Assembly: GCF_004121055.1 (NCBI RefSeq)
Contig: NZ_PYAL01000002.1
Coordinates: 124,001 to 188,000 of the forward strand
Direction: 5' to 3'
DNA length: 64,000 nt
Origin: Achromobacter aloeverae
Lineage (GTDB): Bacteria > Pseudomonadota > Gammaproteobacteria > Burkholderiales > Burkholderiaceae_B
In this document: piece after piece, positions 58,801 through 64,000 of the stretch
How the letters are laid out: each line of letters starts with the position of its first letter
Numbering within the stretch: position 1 is the first letter of the stretch
Program-made: the position numbers and the translations under genes
Notes under the pieces: model-generated
The model's input: the letters and a program-made list of their open reading frames with translations, nothing else
What the model was told of the DNA's origin: nothing
The model's database searches: none

Positions 58801-59634
58801 ACGCTGATCGAGATCGGCAGCGTGCGTGAGCTCAAGCGCGAGGTCTTCGGGCCCGTGCTGCACGTGGTGCGCTACAAGCGCGACCAGCTGGATGCCCTGC
58901 TGGACGAAATCAACGGCAGCGGCTACGGCCTGACCTTCGGCGTGCATACCCGCATCGACGAAACCATCGCCCATGTCACCAGCCGCATCCATGCGGGCAA
59001 TATGTACGTCAACCGCAATATCGTGGGCGCGGTGGTGGGCGTGCAGCCCTTCGGCGGCGAGGGCCTGTCGGGCACCGGTCCCAAGGCGGGCGGCCCGCTG
59101 TATATGTACCGCCTGTTGTCGGTGCGCCCGAGAGGGCTGCCGGCGTCGCTCAACGGCGGCAGCCTGCCGCTGTCGGTGGCCCTGCCGGGGCCGACGGGCG
59201 AGTCCAATACCTACCGCCTGGAGCCGCGCGGCACGGTCCTGTGCATGGCGGCGACCGAGGCCGGCGCGCAGGCGCAATTGGCGGTGGCGCGAGCCAGCGG
59301 CAACCGTGTCCTCTTCGTCGACAACGCCGCCGCCCGCGGCGCGAGGGACGGGCTGGATGCCGGGCGGCGCGCCAACGTCGCCCTGGTGGCCGACGCGGAC
59401 CTGGAGCAGGCCGATTTCCAGGCTGCCTTGTTCGAGGGGGATGGCGACGCCTTGCTGGTGTTCCAGCGCCGTATCGCCGCGCGCGATGGCGCCATCGTGC
59501 CGGTGCAAGGCCTGACCACCGAAGCGCTGGGGCAGGGCGAGCAGTATGTGCAGGACCGGCTGCTGGCCGAACGTTCGATCAGCGTGAACACGGCGGCCGC
59601 GGGGGGCAACGCCAACCTGATGACGATCGGGTGA
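55816..59634 (+). CDS. putA: Trifunctional proline dehydrogenase / P5C dehydrogenase / repressor
   Basis: A 1272-residue enzyme that oxidises proline to glutamate in two steps. Residues 1-50 form a ribbon-helix-helix DNA-binding domain (VKVDDALRDRLKNAAAKLNC), so it can also repress put genes. The FAD-binding proline dehydrogenase barrel follows (about 180-560; NIDAEEADRLEISLDLLEAL). The NAD aldehyde dehydrogenase has E879 in IAETGGQN and the nucleophile C913 in SAGQRCSALR. A C-terminal domain completes it. The putP transporter is not seen nearby. The gene sits between amidohydrolase and binding-protein genes. Confidence 0.97.
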   Translation: MATTTLGVKVDDALRDRLKNAAAKLNCTPHWLHKQAIVSYLDRIERGQLPVEISHYSEGGHAGVEDADPPAQAQVPPFFEFGQDVQPQSVLRAAITAAYRRPEPECVALLLGQARVAHPEKVHAMAAGLVKALRGKRSGGGVEGLIQEFSLSSQEGVALMCLAEALLRIPDRATRDALIRDKIARGDWKSHMGGSPSMFVNAATWGLMLTGKLVAVNSEQSLSRAVTRLIGKGGEPLIRKGVNMAMRMMGEQFVSGQSISEALANNRKMEAKGYGYSYDMLGEAATTSADADRYYASYEQAIHAIGKASAGRGIYQGPGISIKLSALHPRYSRAQRDRVMNELLPRVLQLTRLARGYDIGLNIDAEEADRLEISLDLLEALCFDPELEGWNGIGFVIQAYQKRAPFVIDYVIDLARRSRHRLMIRLVKGAYWDSEIKRAQVDGLEGYPVYTRKVYTDVSYLACARKLLGAPEAVFPQFATHNAYTLSAIYQMAGQNYYPGQYEFQCLHGMGESLYDEVVGPAGQGKLNRPCRIYAPVGTHETLLAYLVRRLLENGANTSFVNRIGDDSVSIDELVEDPVEAAQAIVPLGAPHEKIPLPRELYGAAGSGARLNSQGLDLSNEHRLASLSAALLASTAAPWRAAPTVGERLAWDDERAQPVRNPADLRDVVGQVVEAADADVEDALRHAVAGAPIWQSTPVPERAQCLRRAAQLFEEQMQTLLGLIVREAGKSLPNAIAEVREAVDFLRYYADQAEREFDNHTHRPLGPVLCISPWNFPLAIFTGQVAAALAAGNTVLAKPAEQTPLIAAQAVAMLRAAGVPADAVQLLPGRGETVGAALVANPAVKGVMFTGSTEVARLIARNLSERLDDAGHPIPLIAETGGQNAMIVDSSALAEQVVFDVLTSAFDSAGQRCSALRVLCLQEDSADHVLHMLRGAMEELRVGNPDHLSTDVGPVIDAEARDNIQRHVDAMRAAGKPVTQTTPLAAARHGTFVPPTLIEIGSVRELKREVFGPVLHVVRYKRDQLDALLDEINGSGYGLTFGVHTRIDETIAHVTSRIHAGNMYVNRNIVGAVVGVQPFGGEGLSGTGPKAGGPLYMYRLLSVRPRGLPASLNGGSLPLSVALPGPTGESNTYRLEPRGTVLCMAATEAGAQAQLAVARASGNRVLFVDNAAARGARDGLDAGRRANVALVADADLEQADFQAALFEGDGDALLVFQRRIAARDGAIVPVQGLTTEALGQGEQYVQDRLLAERSISVNTAAAGGNANLMTIG

Positions 59635-59685
59635 CCAAAGCGAGGTGACCAAAGCGGGGTGACAACAGCGGGGTGACAACAGCGG
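59630..59685. repeat. 14-bp tandem repeat that contains the putA stop codon
   Basis: Four units of 14 bp (GGTGACCAAAGCGA, GGTGACCAAAGCGG, then GGTGACAACAGCGG twice) start inside the putA stop region. Each contains TGA (59632, 59646, 59660, 59674), and because 14 is not a multiple of three the stops fall in all frames. Confidence 0.85.
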
Positions 59686-59776
59686 GGTGAGAGGGAAACG
59701 GTAACGGACGGCAACGTGACAAGCGGACGGACATGGGATGACAATGAGGACCCTCACAGGCATTGGAGTTCATGAC

Positions 59777-60895
59777 ATGGCCGCTTTGCGCGCTCGCCGC
59801 TCGTTCCTGATCACCGCTGGCGCGATCGCGCCAGCCCTGCTGGGGCTGCCGCGATTGGCGGGCGCGGCGGCGCAGTGCGGCGCCGGCGTCGTGGTCGGAA
59901 TGCCGGCGGGCCCGCGCCAGGCCTTGCTGCACGAGGTCCTCGATCCCTTGCTGGCTCCGGCCGGCCTGGTCCCCGCGTACCAGACGGCCAGCGCGCTGGC
60001 GCAGCGCACGCGCATCCGCGCGGAGATGGGCGCGCGGCATCCCTCGCTGGACCTGGTGGTGTTGCGCGATCGCGATCTGCATGCGATCCGGGCCGAAGGC
60101 GGCCTGGCGCCCGTCGACGCCCAGGCGGTGCCCCGCAGCGCCCAGCTGCTGCCGCCGTTCAAGTCCTTGCCTGCGCTGGTCCATGCCTGGACCGGACTGG
60201 TGCTGGTCTATGACAAGAGCAAGTTCAAGACGCCGCCGGATAGCCTGGCGGCGCTGCTGGCGCCCGCGGTCCAGGAAGGCGGTGACAAGGACGCGAAGGA
60301 AAGGCAGGAACGGGAAAGGCAGGAACGGGAAAAGCTAGGCGTCATCGGCCTGCTCGACGGCATGGCCGGCGCGCTGGCCGTGGCCGGTTCGCTGGCGGCG
60401 GGCAAGGGGGCGGCGGATCTCGATGCCGGGCGCGCCTGGTTGACGGCCCTGCATGAACAAGGCGCGCGCGCCTATGCCGATGACGCCGCGCTGGCGCAGG
60501 CCTTCCGCCAGGGACGGGTGCGCGCCGCGCTGGCGTGGCGGTCCACCGTGCTGCAATGGAAGAAGGACGGCCTGACCCTGGATACAGTGGTGCCGCGCGA
60601 AGGGCTGGTGCCGACGTTGTTCCAGGCCGCGCCGGTCGCCGCCGGCCCCGACCGCGCCTGCGCCGCGGCTTACCTGAATGCCTTGCTCGATCCCAAGGTG
60701 CAGCAGGCCTGCGCCGACCGCCTGTATCTGGCGCCTGCCGTCGACGATGCCGCGCTGCCGCCCGAGACCCAGGCGGCGGCCTTCACGCCCGAGGAAGTCG
60801 CGCGGGTGGTGTCCCGCGATATGGACTTGCTGGCACGCGCCGAGACCGACCTGGAGACGTTCTGGCGCACCACGTTTCATGCCCCGCCTGCGTGA
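59777..60895 (+). CDS. Extracellular solute-binding protein (ABC family 1)
   Basis: A 372-residue binding protein. A twin-arginine-like signal (ARRSFLITAGAIAPALLGLP) opens it, and the mature part has the two-lobed PotD/FbpA-like pattern (VVVGMPAGPRQALLHEVLDP, LVLVYDKSKFK, and ALAWRSTVLQ). It is the likely partner of the Pot-type permeases at 51.5-54.4 kb. A charged segment KERQERERQEREK (about residue 175) comes from a 15-bp repeat and is unusual. GGAG before 59777 supports this start. Confidence 0.85.
   Translation: MAALRARRSFLITAGAIAPALLGLPRLAGAAAQCGAGVVVGMPAGPRQALLHEVLDPLLAPAGLVPAYQTASALAQRTRIRAEMGARHPSLDLVVLRDRDLHAIRAEGGLAPVDAQAVPRSAQLLPPFKSLPALVHAWTGLVLVYDKSKFKTPPDSLAALLAPAVQEGGDKDAKERQERERQEREKLGVIGLLDGMAGALAVAGSLAAGKGAADLDAGRAWLTALHEQGARAYADDAALAQAFRQGRVRAALAWRSTVLQWKKDGLTLDTVVPREGLVPTLFQAAPVAAGPDRACAAAYLNALLDPKVQQACADRLYLAPAVDDAALPPETQAAAFTPEEVARVVSRDMDLLARAETDLETFWRTTFHAPPA
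60301..60330 (+). repeat. In-frame 15-bp tandem duplication inside the binding-protein gene
   Basis: AAGGCAGGAACGGGA occurs twice in a row and encodes the charged RQERE repeat. Because 15 is a multiple of three the frame is kept. Confidence 0.75.
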
Positions 60896-61048
60896 TGACC
60901 AGGGGCGCGGAGCGAGTAGGAAGTCGTATCCGATAGACCGTGGGCCGGCCCGCCAACCGCGGGGCGGGGCCGCGGATCCCGATGCCGGCCGCCGCCGGCG
61001 CCAACCGCGCTTGCTCCGCAGGCGCTCCCTTGTGCCGAAGGAATCGCC

Positions 61049-62662
61049 ATGTCTGCCGATCAGCCTTACGCCAGCGCCGAAGTGGGCGAGGAATTACGGG
61101 AACTCAATGCCGCCAAGGGGTGGCACCCCGCCGTCGCGGCCACGTCGCGCGATCGCGGCGAGGGGCCTTACGACCGCCTGGTGCTGCGCGGCGCCACCGT
61201 CATCGACGGCACCGGCGCGCCGCCGTGGGGGCCCGTGGACATCGTCGTCGAGCGGGACCGCATCGTGGCCCTGGTCAATGTGGGCACGCCATTGAAGGAA
61301 ATCAATCCGGCGCGGCGACCCGGGCCGGGCGACCACGAGATCGATTGCCACGGCAAGTACGTCACGCCGGGGTTCGTCGATGCGCACGCCCACATCGGCA
61401 CGCCGTATCACTCGATGAGCGGCATCGTGCCGCCGGCCGACTACATCTACAAGCTGTGGCTGGCGCACGGCGTGACTACCATACGGGAGATGGGCTCCAT
61501 CAACGGCCTGGGATGGAACCTGCAGCAGAAGGAAGCCGCCGAGAAGAATGAAATCGCCGCGCCGCGCATCCTGGCGCATGCCTATTTCCCGGCGGTCAAC
61601 GATCGGGTCAAGACCATCCATACGCCGCAGCAGGCGCGCGAGTGGGTGCGCAAGATCAAGGCGCGCGGCGCCGACGGCATCAAGTTCTTCGGCGCGCCGC
61701 CGGCCATCATGCAGGCCGCGCTGGACGAGGCCCGCATCGAGGGCCTGCGCTCCGGCTGCCATCATGCGCAGATGGCCGTGACGCGGGTCAATGCCCTGAA
61801 GTCGGCGCAATGGGGGCTGACGAGTTCGGAGCATTACTACGGCCTGCCGGAGGCCTTGTTCGAGAACCGCGTGGTGCAGGATTTCCCCACGGACTACAAC
61901 TACGGCGACGAGTACTTCCGCTTCGCCCTGGCGGGACAGACCTTCATGCAGGCCGCCCAGCCCGGCAGCGCCAAGTGGCGCGAGGTCATGGATGCCTTCC
62001 TGGAGGTGGGCCACACGTTCGTGCCCACCTTCAATATCTACGACGCCAATCGCGACCTGATGCGCGCCCGGCGCGCCGACTGGCACGACGACTACACCTG
62101 GAAGGCCATCTGGAAATACTTCCAGCCGCAGCGCGGCGGCCACGGCGCGTACTGGTACCGCTGGAGCACCGCCAACGAAATCGAGTGGAAGCAGAACTAT
62201 CGGCTGTGGATGCAGTTCGTCAACGAGTACAAGAACCGGGGCGGCCGCGTATGCGCCGGCAGCGACTCGGGGTTCATCTTCCAGATCTACGGTTTCGGTT
62301 TCATCCGCGAGCTGGAGCTATTGCAGGAAGCCGGTTTCCATCCCCTGGAGGTGTTGCGCGCGGCGACGTCGCAGAGCGCCGCCTTGCTGGGCCTGGAGGA
62401 CGATACGGGCGTGGTGGACCTGGACCGGCGCGCCGACCTGCTGGTGCATGACCGCAATCCGCTGGAGGACTTCAAGCTGCTTTACGGTACCGGGGCGATG
62501 CGCCTGAACGACGACACCGGCAAGGTCGAATGGCACCGCGCGCTGCGCTACACCATCAAGGCCGGGGTGGTGTACGACACCGAGCAACTGCTGGCCGACG
62601 TGCGCGAGCTGGTGCGCGGCAGCTGGGACGGCGATTCCGAGGGGCCGCCGCATGCACGCTGA
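61049..62662 (+). CDS. Metal-dependent amidohydrolase, long type
   Basis: A 537-residue amidohydrolase-1 family protein. The metal motif is TPGFVDAHAHIGTP, with a likely bridging lysine in DGIKFFGAPP, histidines in RSGCHHAQMAV and SSEHYYG, and the final aspartate in CAGSDSGF. A large insert rich in aromatic residues (about residues 280-400: HDDYTWKAIWKYFQPQ, EWKQNYRLWMQF) is unusual. The substrate is unknown; the neighbours suggest hydrolysis of the imported compound. It overlaps the CobW-type gene by 11 bp. Confidence 0.87.
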   Translation: MSADQPYASAEVGEELRELNAAKGWHPAVAATSRDRGEGPYDRLVLRGATVIDGTGAPPWGPVDIVVERDRIVALVNVGTPLKEINPARRPGPGDHEIDCHGKYVTPGFVDAHAHIGTPYHSMSGIVPPADYIYKLWLAHGVTTIREMGSINGLGWNLQQKEAAEKNEIAAPRILAHAYFPAVNDRVKTIHTPQQAREWVRKIKARGADGIKFFGAPPAIMQAALDEARIEGLRSGCHHAQMAVTRVNALKSAQWGLTSSEHYYGLPEALFENRVVQDFPTDYNYGDEYFRFALAGQTFMQAAQPGSAKWREVMDAFLEVGHTFVPTFNIYDANRDLMRARRADWHDDYTWKAIWKYFQPQRGGHGAYWYRWSTANEIEWKQNYRLWMQFVNEYKNRGGRVCAGSDSGFIFQIYGFGFIRELELLQEAGFHPLEVLRAATSQSAALLGLEDDTGVVDLDRRADLLVHDRNPLEDFKLLYGTGAMRLNDDTGKVEWHRALRYTIKAGVVYDTEQLLADVRELVRGSWDGDSEGPPHAR

Positions 62663-63830
62663 CTGGTCGGGCGAGGCGGCGGCGCCGGTCGACCTGATCG
62701 TCCTGTCGGGCTTCCTGGGCAGCGGCAAGACGACGCTGCTGCTGCAATATCTCAACGACGCCGGCACGGTCGATACAGGCGTCATCGTCAACGAGGTGGG
62801 CGAGATCGGGGTGGACGGCGTCATCGTCGCCGACGGCAGCGACGCCGTGCCGATGACCCTGCTCGCCAACGGCTGCGTCTGCTGCGCGATGCGCAGCAGC
62901 CTGGTCGATACCGTGGCCGCCTTGCTGGATGCGCCGCGTCCGGCGGGGCGCGGTCCCTTGCGCCGCATCATCCTCGAAACCAGCGGCGTGTCGCGGCCGG
63001 GGCCCATCATCGCGGCTTTGGCGGACCCCGAACTGGCGCGGCGCCGGCTGCGGGTGGCCGTCGTCAGCACGTACGACTGCGTCACCGGGGCGTTGCAGGC
63101 CGGGCGGTTCGACGAGGCCAGCGCGCAACTGGCCGCGGCGCAACGCATCGTGTTGACCAAGCGCGACCTGGCGGAGAACCGGGATGTCGCGCGGCACTGG
63201 GCGGCGCTGGCCGGGATCAACCCGCTAGCGGAGCTCATCGATGAAGAAGATAGGAGGCAGGCCGCAAGGCGGGCCTTCGAGGACACGGCGCCCGCGGGTG
63301 ATGGCGGCGTGGCGCAAGCCCTGGCCGCGCTCCGCGCGACCGGGCGGATGCCTTTGGACGCCGGGGCCCTGCCGTCGCTGGCCCAGGCCGTGGGGCGCCG
63401 CTCGCCGCCCGGGTTCGACACGGCAGGCCATGCACGCGATGGCAGGGAAATGCCTGGGCAGGATGCCGGTGCGGCGCGCATCGACCATCCCCGCGTCCAT
63501 GTGCTGACCGCGGCGTTGGCGGAGGGGGCGGGGTGGGAGGCGCTGGCGCTGTGGCTGGATGACCTATCCGCTTTTTGCGGCGAGCGGCTCTTGCGGGTCA
63601 AGGCGGTCTTGCGGGTCAGCGATTGCGACGATCCCATCCTGATCCAGAGCGTGGGCACGACCTTCAGCGCCCCCCGCCGGCTGCGCGCGGCCGAGGCGGC
63701 GGACAATCTTTTCGTCATCATCACGCGCGACCTGGACGCCGATGCGATCAATGGCATGGCGGCGAACGGGGCCGTGTCCGTGCAGGCGCCGCGTGGACAG
63801 CGGAAGCCGTCCTTGGCGGTTGGCGCTTGA
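62652..63830 (+). CDS. CobW/COG0523-family GTPase (metallochaperone-like)
   Basis: A 392-residue GTPase. Walker A is G20-FLGSGKTT-28, the metal motif is C75-V-C-C78, and further nucleotide sites are LETSGVSRPGPII and LTKRDLAEN. The C-terminal CobW domain ends without a histidine-rich tail. COG0523 proteins load metal into partner enzymes. It overlaps the metal-dependent amidohydrolase gene by 11 bp, so a role in supplying that enzyme with metal is plausible. Confidence 0.9.
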   Translation: MHADWSGEAAAPVDLIVLSGFLGSGKTTLLLQYLNDAGTVDTGVIVNEVGEIGVDGVIVADGSDAVPMTLLANGCVCCAMRSSLVDTVAALLDAPRPAGRGPLRRIILETSGVSRPGPIIAALADPELARRRLRVAVVSTYDCVTGALQAGRFDEASAQLAAAQRIVLTKRDLAENRDVARHWAALAGINPLAELIDEEDRRQAARRAFEDTAPAGDGGVAQALAALRATGRMPLDAGALPSLAQAVGRRSPPGFDTAGHARDGREMPGQDAGAARIDHPRVHVLTAALAEGAGWEALALWLDDLSAFCGERLLRVKAVLRVSDCDDPILIQSVGTTFSAPRRLRAAEAADNLFVIITRDLDADAINGMAANGAVSVQAPRGQRKPSLAVGA

Positions 63831-63878
63831 ATGCCTGCGCCTGAAAGCCTGGCGGTTGAATGCCTGGCGGCTGAGGCG
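63821..63878. repeat. 14-15-bp tandem repeat across the CobW-type stop codon
   Basis: Units TGGCGCTTGAATGCC, TGCGCCTGAAAGCC, TGGCGGTTGAATGCC and TGGCGGCTGAGGCG follow one another, each with a TGA (63828, 63842, 63857, 63872). The first TGA is the stop codon of the GTPase gene. The remaining 120 bp to the window edge is GC-rich; I see no supported gene there. Confidence 0.65.
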
Positions 63879-64000
63879 ACGCTGTGCCTTTTGATGGATC
63901 GCGGTTGCTGGGCCCTGCTGCCCTGCGACGCCGCGGCCCTGCGGCGTCGCCGCCGTGCCGCCGCGCGGCGGCGGCCGCGCCGGGCCACCCGCCTTGCGGG

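Noticed and set aside
63831-64000. An open frame from 63831 to the window edge
   Set aside because: It begins inside a tandem repeat, is mostly arginine and alanine, lacks a ribosome site of its own and is cut by the window end.

Overview
The window is about 64 kb of high-GC DNA with dense, bacterial-style gene packing. Its gene content (three Bug/TctC solute-binding proteins, a DUF3579 gene beside argF, the order exbB-exbD-lpxK-trm112-kdsB-adk, and pqiABC) points to a betaproteobacterium of the family Alcaligenaceae, close to Bordetella or Achromobacter. This is inferred from family content and not from a database match. I saw no rRNA, tRNA, transposase, phage gene or CRISPR array.

Positions 1-23.7 kb are accessory metabolism. 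The first block (1-3.6 kb) is a LysR regulator divergent from an amidohydrolase, a Bug protein, a carboxymuconolactone-decarboxylase-like protein and a small alpha-beta-barrel protein. The second (3.8-9.2 kb) is an XRE-cupin regulator, a polar amino-acid type ABC transporter, a ureohydrolase-family protein with an altered metal site, and an M20 carbamoylase-type amidase. This looks like an uptake and breakdown route for a ureido- or guanidino-type compound and is the best candidate for an undescribed pathway. Next come a diguanylate cyclase, a GST/azoreductase pair, a LysR/SDR pair, argF and DUF3579. A two-armed locus of Bug proteins and dehydrogenases around a GntR regulator (15.7-22 kb) suggests hydroxy-acid or sugar-acid catabolism.

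Positions 22.3-51.4 kb are mostly conserved cell functions: rpsT, an orphan fecR, murJ, an SDR, adk, kdsB, trm112, lpxK, exbD and exbB on the minus strand. On the plus strand follow xseA, sodB, a ClC channel and a pcaF-type thiolase. DUF192 and a cold-shock gene are on the minus strand. Then come clpS, an alpha-2-macroglobulin with pbpC, clpA and pqiABC on the plus strand. The macroglobulin/pbpC pair sits between clpS and clpA.

Positions 51.5-63.8 kb hold a spermidine/putrescine-type ABC transporter (permease, ATPase, permease), an amidohydrolase, trifunctional putA, a Tat-type solute-binding protein probably belonging to the same transporter, a second amidohydrolase and a CobW-type GTPase. 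This looks like an uptake-plus-hydrolysis cluster for a nitrogenous, possibly proline-yielding, substrate.

A recurring feature is short tandem repeats (14-18 bp, once about 82 bp) at or just after stop codons, plus in-frame 15- and 24-bp repeats inside two coding regions. Several of the repeat units carry stop codons.
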